A DNA stretch of 30,626 bases from Lachnospiraceae bacterium (lineage in GTDB: Bacteria > Bacillota > Clostridia > Lachnospirales > Lachnospiraceae), in assembly GCA_016297945.1 (NCBI GenBank), contig JAEDFR010000022.1:1-30626 (forward strand), given 5' to 3'. The notes below the pieces were generated by a model. The model searched no databases. It was not told the origin of the DNA and worked only from the letters and a program-made list of their open reading frames with translations. Below, in pieces: positions 17,480 through 25,307 of this stretch. A program made the position numbers and the translations under genes. Within the stretch, counting starts at the first letter, position 1; the number at the start of each line of letters is the position of its first letter.

Positions 17480-19060
17480 ATGAACAAGGATATCTTTATT
17501 TCTTATCGAAATGACGGAGAGGGTAACAATTTTGCTGCAAGACTATTTGAAGTTCTCGACGCTAAGAATTATAGTGTTTATTTCAATTCCAAAGAGCAAC
17601 ATAGCGGCAGCTTCCCTGACAGATTGAAAGAAGCTATAGATAATTGCAAGGATTTTATTCTGATTGTATCCTATGGCTGTCTTGCCGGATTGAAAGAAAC
17701 AAGAGAGCCCGATTGGGTTCGGGCTGAGATTCTTCATGCCCATAAATTAGGCAAATCCATTACCCCTGTTTACATCGGAAAAACAGTTGTTCTGGATCAA
17801 TGGGAAGATTATCCGGAAGACATCAGATTTTTATTTGCATTGCAATCCGTATATTTGCCGGAGCAATTTGATTCCGCTCCGATCACCGACCTGATTTCCA
17901 AATTTGTTTCAAAACCCGCAAAGGAAATCTACAGGGATGTTGCGAACAGCAATGAAAAATACGATTTACATAAAGATTTTATGGAGACATTGGCAAGAGC
18001 GGAGTCCGGCGACGCTGAAGCAATGTTTGAGATTGGATGTATGTACTATCATGGTTTTGCGACAATCGACGGCAGTGACGGAAAAACGAAATATTCTGAA
18101 GCAGCAAAGTGGTTTCAAGAAGCAGAAGAACAAGACATTGACATCAAACCATACATAGATGCACTGATCGGTAATCTCTATTATAGGGGACAGATGCCGT
18201 ATGAAGAGCAATCATTTAAGAAAGCAATGGAATATTATGAAAAAGCAGCGAGTAATTCTTCATATCTTGGATATCAGGATAAAGTAGGGTTCATGCTCAG
18301 CGAAGGATTTGGTGTCGAGTTTGATTATGAAAGGATTGTTGAACTATATGAAAGAATCAAAGAAGATTGTTCTGTAAACGCAAAGAACAATATGGCAAAG
18401 TTTTATATTAACTACGGTCAATTCCGTAAGGCAATAGATGTTTTAGAGAGTATTGACACACCTTTTGCGGATGCGGAATATCGGCTTGGCTTGCTATATC
18501 AGCGAGGAGTCCATTGTGAGCCGCCAAAACCTGATATGTATCGTGCGATAGAACATCTTCGGAATGCTGCCGAATTAGGACATGTTGAGGCGCTTCATGC
18601 TCTTGGGCTTATTTATTTTCGAGGGACTAACGGATATAGGCAAGATTTGAGAAAAGCGCGGGATTTTTATAAGCGTGCGGCAGACCAGGGACACAGAGCT
18701 GCAAATTATGATTATGCTTGGATGTGTACGTTTGGTCTTGGTGGCGTTCGAGATATTGAAGAAGCGATTCATTTTTATGAAAGAGCTGCTGAAAAAGGAC
18801 ATGCTATCAGTATGATTGAATTGGCGCAATTATATCAAGAACCGGAATGCAGAAATTATCAAAAGGCTTTTGAGTGGGCGCAAAAAGGAGCTGCCGGGGG
18901 CGACCCGACGGGAGAGTTTGTACTGGCGAATCTGTATTTCTTTGGTCGTGGGTGTGAAGCCGATATGGATAAAGCAATGCGGTATTACAGAAAAGCTTTT
19001 GACCATGGCCTTTATCAGGCTAAATTTATGATGAAAAAAATAGAAGCAATAATCATATAA
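17480..19060 (+). CDS. TIR domain protein with Sel1-like repeats
   Basis: A 526-residue protein. The TIR domain (1-150) begins MNKDIFISYRNDGEGNN, with the probable catalytic Glu83 in DWVRAEILHAH. Residues about 175-520 are Sel1-type TPR repeats (AMFEIGCMYYHG; AEYRLGLLYQRG; ALHALGLIYFRGTNG; ANYDYAWMCTFGLGG; EFVLANLYFFGRG), which form a helical solenoid for protein binding. The usual arrangement is a TIR enzyme gated by a partner that binds the solenoid. The ribosome site is weak. It is the first gene downstream of the insertion sequence, so its transcription may depend on read-through or on a promoter I cannot identify in 17412-17479. Both domain calls are firm. Confidence 0.92.
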   Translation: MNKDIFISYRNDGEGNNFAARLFEVLDAKNYSVYFNSKEQHSGSFPDRLKEAIDNCKDFILIVSYGCLAGLKETREPDWVRAEILHAHKLGKSITPVYIGKTVVLDQWEDYPEDIRFLFALQSVYLPEQFDSAPITDLISKFVSKPAKEIYRDVANSNEKYDLHKDFMETLARAESGDAEAMFEIGCMYYHGFATIDGSDGKTKYSEAAKWFQEAEEQDIDIKPYIDALIGNLYYRGQMPYEEQSFKKAMEYYEKAASNSSYLGYQDKVGFMLSEGFGVEFDYERIVELYERIKEDCSVNAKNNMAKFYINYGQFRKAIDVLESIDTPFADAEYRLGLLYQRGVHCEPPKPDMYRAIEHLRNAAELGHVEALHALGLIYFRGTNGYRQDLRKARDFYKRAADQGHRAANYDYAWMCTFGLGGVRDIEEAIHFYERAAEKGHAISMIELAQLYQEPECRNYQKAFEWAQKGAAGGDPTGEFVLANLYFFGRGCEADMDKAMRYYRKAFDHGLYQAKFMMKKIEAIII

Positions 19061-19099
19061 TAAACACTTGCCATTTTTCTGCGGAAGTGAGTTGTATTC

Positions 19100-19711
19100 A
19101 TGATAAACATTATTCAAGGAACAGAAGTTACAATAAACCATATTGCACAAGCGTTAGAACTTGACAGGATCTCATATGGTGAAATATATCAACTTCAGTT
19201 AAACACCTGTCTTGATTATTTCAATGCAAATCCGGAAATATACATAATGGCCATAGAAAAAGAAACCGACAAAGTCATTGGATATATCAACTTTAGTCCG
19301 ATTACGGAAGATATGTATAATTTACTTTCTTCCGGACAAGTTGTAGATACGATTCTTGACGCGCGAGATATTTTATCCTATACAAAAGGTTCTGTTCTTT
19401 GGGGGTATTTCTCATCAATTGTCGTACATCCGGATTACAGGCAACATGGCGTCGCTACTGAAATGCTCTTTTGCTGGTCTGATTTGATTATTCGCTTAGC
19501 GACAGAAAACAGTATTTATTTCAAAAAAATAGTTGCTGACGCAGTGAGTGATGTCGGTGCGCATCTGTTGTCTGAAATGGGCTTTTCATTCGTTCGACCG
19601 TCAAAGCATGAATCAAAGATAATGACTTTGGATCTGTTCGAGAAGAATACAATTGATTCAAAGTTTAGCGAAAAGCTTTTGACTGTATATCAGAAATACA
19701 ACGGAGGATGA
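19100..19711 (+). CDS. GNAT-family N-acetyltransferase
   Basis: A 203-residue protein with a GNAT fold. A VIGYINFSPI strand (about residue 55) is followed by the acetyl-CoA binding motif A: FSSIVVHPDYRQHGVATEM, in which QHGVAT plays the role of the Q/RxxGxA loop. The C-terminal part (VSDVGAHLLSEMGFSFVRPS) matches the last GNAT strand and helix. GGAAGTGAG lies eight bases upstream of ATG 19100. It is followed after seven bases by a TIR protein that itself ends in a GNAT-like domain with a similar MYNLLSSGQVV-type segment, so the two are probably related by duplication and may act as a pair. The substrate is unknown; it could be a protein, a metabolite or an aminoacyl group. Confidence 0.82.
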   Translation: MINIIQGTEVTINHIAQALELDRISYGEIYQLQLNTCLDYFNANPEIYIMAIEKETDKVIGYINFSPITEDMYNLLSSGQVVDTILDARDILSYTKGSVLWGYFSSIVVHPDYRQHGVATEMLFCWSDLIIRLATENSIYFKKIVADAVSDVGAHLLSEMGFSFVRPSKHESKIMTLDLFEKNTIDSKFSEKLLTVYQKYNGG

Positions 19712-19718
19712 AACATTT

Positions 19719-20807
19719 ATGTTAATAAGGAAAGCAGTGCAAGCAATGCGATTTAAATATGATCTCTTTATTTCATACGCAAGTGAAAACAAGGACATTG
19801 CTGATTACATTGTTGATAAAATTGAAAAACGTGGTTACAAATGCTTTATTGCACCTAGAGATATTCGAACTGGCAGCGAATATGCCGTTGAGATTATTAG
19901 AGGAATAAGTAATTCAACGGCAGTATTACTTGTTTTTTCCAGCAAATCGGATAAGTCTCATTATGTTTTGAGGGAAATTAATTCAGCGGTATCTCGGAAC
20001 AGACCGATTATTCCACTCAGAATTGAGGATTTTTTGCCTTCGGAAGCAATGGAGTTTTATTTGGGCCCCACGCATTGGTTGGATGCTTTTCCTACTGTTT
20101 TGGACGTTCATCTTGATAAGGTTGTTGCCATCTTTTCCGGGATGAACAATACCGTTACAGAAACGAAAGAAGAAAATCATAGAATAATCGGTCCGGAATT
20201 GCTGAAAATCGAAGATATATCAAAAATAGGCATGGATTATACGGCCCTCACAATGAAGGAGATTGAGATTGATTATTTGTGTATTCCTTCTGATCGTTAT
20301 GAAATGAACGATAGTATTGAAGGTACTTTTGACGACTGGAAGCAAACGGTCAAAGAATATGAAAACGATACGTCCATCCTACTGGTAAAAAACGATGAGG
20401 TGATTGGATATTGTGATATGTACCCTGTAATGGAAGAGGCTTATGCAAATCTGATCTCGGGCCAGGTTATTATAAGAGATTCCATGATTGATTTGTTCTG
20501 TATGGGAGGAACATTTGATGTGTATATTGCTATGATTGGGATCGTACCAGAAGACGCAACTCAGGCGAATTATCTGATGATTTTTGACTGGATTTTTCAG
20601 CATTTAGACGAATGGGATGAAAACGATGTTCATGTAAACCGTGTTGGCATATCCGTATATTCAAATATGTTGGAAAAGTTTATTACCAGATTCGGATTTG
20701 AATATCGTGGATTGAATCCCGCAAAAGGAAAGGTATTTGAAACAACGGTGCAATCCTTGAAGAATAATTCTCTTATAAAGAAACGATATCCTAGTTTTTG
20801 TAAATAA
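19719..20807 (+). CDS. TIR domain-GNAT-like fusion protein
   Basis: A 362-residue protein. The TIR domain (about 12-135) starts YDLFISYASENKD and has the probable catalytic Glu86 in HYVLREINSAV. The second half, about 180-345, is GNAT-like: ILLVKNDEVIGYCDMYPVME, then EAYANLISGQVI, IAMIGIVPEDATQANYLM and a final GISVYSN...FGFEYRG unit. It parallels the free GNAT at 19100 (VIGYINFSPI, NLLSSGQVV, IVVHPDYRQHG), but its acetyl-CoA loop is weaker (PEDATQANY), so it may bind rather than transfer. GGAGG lies eleven bases before ATG 19719; an in-frame ATG at 19746 is a possible alternative. TIR fused to a GNAT-like domain is unusual. Confidence 0.8.
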   Translation: MLIRKAVQAMRFKYDLFISYASENKDIADYIVDKIEKRGYKCFIAPRDIRTGSEYAVEIIRGISNSTAVLLVFSSKSDKSHYVLREINSAVSRNRPIIPLRIEDFLPSEAMEFYLGPTHWLDAFPTVLDVHLDKVVAIFSGMNNTVTETKEENHRIIGPELLKIEDISKIGMDYTALTMKEIEIDYLCIPSDRYEMNDSIEGTFDDWKQTVKEYENDTSILLVKNDEVIGYCDMYPVMEEAYANLISGQVIIRDSMIDLFCMGGTFDVYIAMIGIVPEDATQANYLMIFDWIFQHLDEWDENDVHVNRVGISVYSNMLEKFITRFGFEYRGLNPAKGKVFETTVQSLKNNSLIKKRYPSFCK

Positions 20808-20895
20808 GAGCTTTGAACAAGCAGTCAAGTATTTCAAATTTGCAGCAGAGAGTCGGGCTACAAAAACTCAATATCAATTGGAGTGGATGTATTGA
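20803..20895 (+). pseudogene. Sel1-repeat gene relic
   Basis: The gap between the TIR-GNAT and tandem-TIR genes reads, in one frame, SFEQAVKYFKFAAESR and then QLEWMY before TGA 20893-20895, which looks like one Sel1 repeat. A second frame just downstream (about 20899-20945) reads CGVEKAFYREAMARYE, like a piece of another. There is no start codon or ribosome site. It is probably the debris of a TIR-Sel1-type gene, perhaps a relative of the one at 17480. Confidence 0.5.
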
Positions 20896-20945
20896 TTTAG
20901 TTTGTGGCGTAGAAAAAGCATTTTACAGAGAGGCGATGGCAAGAT

Positions 20946-21689
20946 ATGAGAGAAAACGGCTGGGTCTTTATTTCACATAGTCATAAGGACGTTGATTCCG
21001 TCAGAAAAATCAGGAATTATCTGGAATCATTAGGACTTGAACCGTTACTGTTTTATTTAAAGTGTTTGTCGGATGAAGATGAAATAGATGATCTGATAAA
21101 ACGAGAAATAAATGCGAGAGAATGGTTTATATATATGGACAGCCCAAATGCGAGGGCTTCAAAGTGGGTAAAAAAAGAACGAGAGATCATAGAATCACAT
21201 CCGGACAAAAAAGTCTTTATTATAGATTTGAACCAAGACTATGAAAGTCAAAAAGCGATAATTGACCATATCGCAAGACAAATCAAGGTGTATATTTCAT
21301 ATGTTTGTAAAGATAAACGTATTTTTCAATCTATAAGAGAAAAACTCCTGAATTACGACATGCAGGTTTGGTCTGATGAAGAGCTTCCTTCCGGAGAGGA
21401 TTTGAGGAAGTGTATTCATTGGATGATAAATAATACCACCCACAATGGATTTGTTTTGGTGCTGTTGTCAGAGCATAGTGCAAACAGCCAGTTTGTTAAA
21501 GCGGAAATTGAATTGACCAAACGCCAGCAGGGTAAAATCATACCGATCTACATAGGACATCCTGTTGTTTCTAAGGAAATCGCAGAAATGATAGGGGATC
21601 TGCAGGGATATCCAATCTCTGAAGATCCTACCGAGGATGAATTGGAATTATTGGTTGGAAATATCTTGAAAAACGTAGTTACAATTTGA
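20946..21689 (+). CDS. Tandem TIR domain protein
   Basis: A 247-residue protein made of two TIR domains and little else. The first (about 5-105) starts WVFISHSHKDVDSVRK and has a Glu at the catalytic position (KWVKKEREII). The second (about 112-225) starts KVYISYVCKDKRIFQ, with a WSDEELPSGEDL loop and a Glu in QFVKAEIELTKR followed by IIPIYIG. The first lacks the usual loop motif (it has FYLKCLSDEDEI) and may differ in substrate or be regulatory. With no extra domain, an assembly role is possible, with the two halves pairing as other TIR filaments do; that is inference. A GAGG site lies upstream with long spacing. Confidence 0.85.
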   Translation: MRENGWVFISHSHKDVDSVRKIRNYLESLGLEPLLFYLKCLSDEDEIDDLIKREINAREWFIYMDSPNARASKWVKKEREIIESHPDKKVFIIDLNQDYESQKAIIDHIARQIKVYISYVCKDKRIFQSIREKLLNYDMQVWSDEELPSGEDLRKCIHWMINNTTHNGFVLVLLSEHSANSQFVKAEIELTKRQQGKIIPIYIGHPVVSKEIAEMIGDLQGYPISEDPTEDELELLVGNILKNVVTI

Positions 21690-21756
21690 GTAAGATTTCA
21701 AGCAATTTGTCATTGCTTTAATCTTGAATAGTCAAAAATCGTCGAGGTTATCAGAC

Positions 21757-24738
21757 ATGAATGAGAATAACGTATACAAAACTGTAGGAGCATATGAAGG
21801 AAAAGAACCATATATATTTGTCAGTTATGCTCATGCGAATGCAGATGTTGTGACGCCGATACTTGACCAATTACATAATGCCGGGTATAGGTTTTGGTTT
21901 GATGAAGGTATATATAGTGGTGATGTTTGGAGAGAGGCCGTTGCATCTCATCTGTTATCTTCTAAGTGTGTGCTTGCTTTTATTTCTAAAGAGTTTTGTG
22001 AATCAAAAAACTGTAAAGATGAAATCAATCTGGCCCATGAACATAGCACAATTATTCCTGTTTTTATTGATGCCATAAAAACACCCACTTATTTGTCGGC
22101 GGGAATGCTTATGACATTGTCTGGATATAACGCGATATATGGATTGCATTATCTTTCCAATCGTCAAAGCCAGACACTAATTGATAAAATCTGCAACTCA
22201 GAGGAAATGGCAGAGTGCAAACGTATAACTTCAAAAGACAACCACCAAATAGTTAAGTCAACGCTGAAGTTTTCAGAAGGTTTTTTGCATTCCGGGGCAC
22301 TAAATATAATGGATTATTCTCTGGAACAAACAAAAAATGAAGTTAAGAAAATATCACGATTGTTTGAGGAAATATTCTATATAAAGCATTTTGATAATCA
22401 ATTCCCAGCTAAAGATATTGCGGAGACTATAATTTCTGTAATTAAAGACAACATTGGAAATAGCCGAAAAAATCTTTTAAAAATAAAAGGTCCATTAGGT
22501 TCTTACAAAAACAGATTGTTACAATATATCTATTTGTTGTTGGAAAAAGAAGACAACGGAATTTTGCCTTTTTACATCGATCTTTCAATGTATGAAAAAT
22601 CCATTGAAAAAGGAAATATTAACGAAAAAAGTGAGTTAGAGCAACTGGTGCAAAATCACTTTGAGCAGATTAAAACGATAATTACAGAAGATCCGAACAA
22701 CAAACCGATCGTTATTATTGATGGAGTCCGCGATTTTTCAAGTGGGCATGATCGCATCTATTCAATAACTAAAAAATATCTAAGTCAGATAAATTGTAAG
22801 GTAATCATCAGTTTGGATACTGATTTTACGAACAATCACAAGTTTACCCTTCATCCTCTTTCGGGATCAGATTTTGAGTTCTTTATTCGGATCAATTCGA
22901 TGAATACCAACAATAAGGAGGCGTGTGTTGAGTTTATAAAAAACTGCCTTGATACTTTTCATATTGCGTTGCCTTCAAATACTGTCGACGCAACATATAT
23001 CTATAATCGCCTGTTAAAATTAAACATTATAAATCTCGATGCCTACTGGATCTCAAATATTCTCAGAGAAATGCTGGGAAATGTTTTAAATCCCGAGTTA
23101 ACTGTATCTGATTTATATGAGTTAATATGCAAGAAAGAGTTAGACAATGCGCAAATCAACTCTGCAGCACAGCTTGCATATGATTATGAATATGGAACAA
23201 CCGATTTCAGCAATAGTGACTTCTATTTTGACGTAAGATGGAAAACTATGCGCAAACATAGAAGCGTTTTAGAGTACTTAATAGCTCGATACTATGTTAT
23301 AAAATTTAAAGAATTGGATATCGAGAAAAAGGATGTTGATGAAAAACAACTACATTTTCTCAGTATGATTTTGCCGAAGTCAATTACCATATTTGTTACA
23401 CCAATGATTAATCAGCTTGATGTGTTCGAAGGCAAAATCTTGCGTTTTGCAACCAAGTATTATGAACAGTTTTCAGTGTTAGAAAAAAATCAGCTGATAT
23501 TCTTACTTGGCAGGTTGAAAAATCGGACAAGCATAGAAGAAAGCAAAGCATTGTTAAAAACATATTATCAAGAGGCTCTGGATAATTATTTTACCAAAGA
23601 TACAACGATTACCGAACAAAACCAAAATGCGTTTCTACTGCGCACAATCAGTATCAGTTTAATGGTGCTTGGAGAAAAACAAGTGGCAGACCGGTACTTT
23701 GATTTGCTTTTAAACGATAAGCTCTCTAATGAGATTAACAGAGGATTTCACCTTATTTACTATGGTGACAAATCATATATACCAAATAAAACACGGTTGG
23801 AATTGTCCGATGATCCCAAAAGAGGAAAAATGACATTTAATGCACTTTATTCCTCTATTGTTGGAAAGATCAACGCACATACCTATAATAATATGTTGTT
23901 TTTGGAATTGTTTACATTATGTAGTCTGATGCAGGCGCGAATTGACAGTAGTGTATCAAAAAGGAGTATGTTCTATGATAGATATGCTGAGGTGGTAATA
24001 AATCTTATTGATGAAGTTCTGATGAGTCGGAAAATAAAAGAATATGAAAAAATGAAATTGTATTTTCAGTGGATGAGAGCAGAATTGAATAAGTATTACA
24101 GGGACAATAAACAGTTTTCATCAGCTGATATCTATAATGATTATAATAATGCAGCCAAGATAAAAAGAACAGGTTGGGTTCGACGAGATATACGTGAGCC
24201 TGAGAATATTGTGGAACATATGTATAATTGCTGGTTAATGGCTGCTTTCTACTTACCGGAAATAATCCCAGATTGTGAGGAATATGACAAAAATGAAGTT
24301 TTAAACATGCTTTTGATTCATGACTTGGGGGAATACAGAACTGGCGATATTGCGAGACCAGACAAAGAAAAACATCAAACAGAGTATGACGAAAATGAAA
24401 ATGAAATAATGCAGGGGATGCTATTTTCTGGCACATATCCTTCTGCTCAAAGTTTAAGCTTTTTGACAAAATGTTGGGATGATTGGTTTTATGTGAAGAA
24501 CATTAATTTTGAAATAGCAAAAGACATAGACAACATTCAGGCAATTTATCAGTTTTGTAAGTACTATTCAGTAGATAATACGAAGTTCGATAAAGAAGAT
24601 GCAAGAAACTGGATTGAGGGAATATATGACATAAAAACAGTTATAGGTAGGAATATAGTAAAAAAGCTCATACTGAGTAATCCGATATTTATCGACATTG
24701 TTCAAGCGTTCTGTGATGAAGGTGAGTACTATGAGTGA
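21757..24738 (+). CDS. TIR-STAND NTPase-HD hydrolase fusion protein
   Basis: A 993-residue protein. The TIR domain (about 15-140) begins EPYIFVSYAHANAD and has the probable catalytic Glu89 in NCKDEINLAH. A STAND-like NTPase follows, with a degenerate P-loop GPLGSYKN at 245-252 (Lys kept, Ser/Thr replaced by Asn) and a Walker B-like IVIIDGVRD. A helical region spans about 480-780. The C-terminal HD domain has RTGWVRR, IVEHMYNCW (His821), LLIHDLGEYRTGD (His855, Asp856) and Asp925, a close match to the HDDC2/YfbR type, which are 5'-deoxynucleotidases. GAGGT lies eight bases before ATG 21757; an upstream in-frame TTG at 21724 lacks a ribosome site. Its stop overlaps the NUDIX gene start by eight bases. 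I infer a switchable TIR with its own nucleotide-cleaving tail. Confidence 0.88.
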   Translation: MNENNVYKTVGAYEGKEPYIFVSYAHANADVVTPILDQLHNAGYRFWFDEGIYSGDVWREAVASHLLSSKCVLAFISKEFCESKNCKDEINLAHEHSTIIPVFIDAIKTPTYLSAGMLMTLSGYNAIYGLHYLSNRQSQTLIDKICNSEEMAECKRITSKDNHQIVKSTLKFSEGFLHSGALNIMDYSLEQTKNEVKKISRLFEEIFYIKHFDNQFPAKDIAETIISVIKDNIGNSRKNLLKIKGPLGSYKNRLLQYIYLLLEKEDNGILPFYIDLSMYEKSIEKGNINEKSELEQLVQNHFEQIKTIITEDPNNKPIVIIDGVRDFSSGHDRIYSITKKYLSQINCKVIISLDTDFTNNHKFTLHPLSGSDFEFFIRINSMNTNNKEACVEFIKNCLDTFHIALPSNTVDATYIYNRLLKLNIINLDAYWISNILREMLGNVLNPELTVSDLYELICKKELDNAQINSAAQLAYDYEYGTTDFSNSDFYFDVRWKTMRKHRSVLEYLIARYYVIKFKELDIEKKDVDEKQLHFLSMILPKSITIFVTPMINQLDVFEGKILRFATKYYEQFSVLEKNQLIFLLGRLKNRTSIEESKALLKTYYQEALDNYFTKDTTITEQNQNAFLLRTISISLMVLGEKQVADRYFDLLLNDKLSNEINRGFHLIYYGDKSYIPNKTRLELSDDPKRGKMTFNALYSSIVGKINAHTYNNMLFLELFTLCSLMQARIDSSVSKRSMFYDRYAEVVINLIDEVLMSRKIKEYEKMKLYFQWMRAELNKYYRDNKQFSSADIYNDYNNAAKIKRTGWVRRDIREPENIVEHMYNCWLMAAFYLPEIIPDCEEYDKNEVLNMLLIHDLGEYRTGDIARPDKEKHQTEYDENENEIMQGMLFSGTYPSAQSLSFLTKCWDDWFYVKNINFEIAKDIDNIQAIYQFCKYYSVDNTKFDKEDARNWIEGIYDIKTVIGRNIVKKLILSNPIFIDIVQAFCDEGEYYE

Positions 24739-25261
24739 CGAGTTTTGGGACTTATTTGATATAAACAGGGTTGTTCAAATGAAGCATCATCGTAGAGGTG
24801 ACAAGATTCCGGATGGCTTATTTCATCTTGTTGTTCATTCTTGGATAATGGATATCAATGGGCTTTTTTTGATGTCACAACGCCAAAAAGGGCGGTCAAG
24901 CGAACTAAAATGGGAAAGAACAGGAGGATCTGTTCTTGAGGGAGAGAACTCTTTTGATGGAGCAGTAAGAGAAGTTTATGAAGAACTGGGAATTGATTTA
25001 AAAAAAGCCCAGTCGTTCTTCATAAAAACTGAAAAAAGAGATCGCTATCATGATATGTTTGACTCGTGGCTATTTATAGTTGATAAAAATAAGATTGAAT
25101 GCCATATAGACACACAAGAAGTCAGAGATTATAAATGGATGAGTTTGAGTGATTTAGATTATTTAAAAAATAAACGAAAAATAGTATTAAGTTCTCTTTA
25201 TTACGATGAGGTATTTGAACTATATCAAAAGAAAAAAGCAATTATTGAAACTTTTGATTAA
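24731..25261 (+). CDS. NUDIX hydrolase
   Basis: A 176-residue protein with a canonical NUDIX box at about 66-88: Gly66, then the Glu, then REVYEELGI, which fits the Gx5Ex7REUxEExGU consensus exactly. These enzymes cleave nucleoside diphosphates linked to another group. The N-terminal DLFDINRVVQMKHHRRGDKI resembles isopentenyl-diphosphate-isomerase-like and other NUDIX members that act on small phosphorylated substrates. ATG 24731 has AAGGTGAG just upstream. The longer frame from 24698 would lie inside the previous gene without a site. The eight-base overlap with the TIR-STAND-HD gene couples the two, so the free NUDIX and the HD domain probably act in one pathway. The substrate is not known. 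Confidence 0.92.
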   Translation: MSDEFWDLFDINRVVQMKHHRRGDKIPDGLFHLVVHSWIMDINGLFLMSQRQKGRSSELKWERTGGSVLEGENSFDGAVREVYEELGIDLKKAQSFFIKTEKRDRYHDMFDSWLFIVDKNKIECHIDTQEVRDYKWMSLSDLDYLKNKRKIVLSSLYYDEVFELYQKKKAIIETFD

Positions 25262-25263
25262 TC

Positions 25264-25287
25264 ACAATAGTGTTACGCTAACATTGT
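25264..25287. repeat. Small inverted repeat between the NUDIX and RyR genes
   Basis: TGTTA-CGC-TAACA (25271-25283) flanked by ACAAT and TTGT, which extend the symmetry imperfectly. It lies in the 46-base gap ahead of the second RyR membrane gene. There is no U-tract, so it is not a standard terminator; it could be an operator or an RNA processing hairpin. Confidence 0.35.
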
Positions 25288-25307
25288 TATTTGACAGAGG
25301 TTAATAT

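Noticed and set aside
8526..25261. The TIR genes as a Thoeris system
   Set aside because: No ThsA-type partner (SIR2-SLOG or macro domain effector) is visible, and the TIR proteins are multi-domain fusions unlike ThsB.
25291..25296. TTGACA as a promoter for the second RyR gene
   Set aside because: No -10 box lies at a 16-18 base distance; the nearest candidate is about 13 bases away and inside the coding start.
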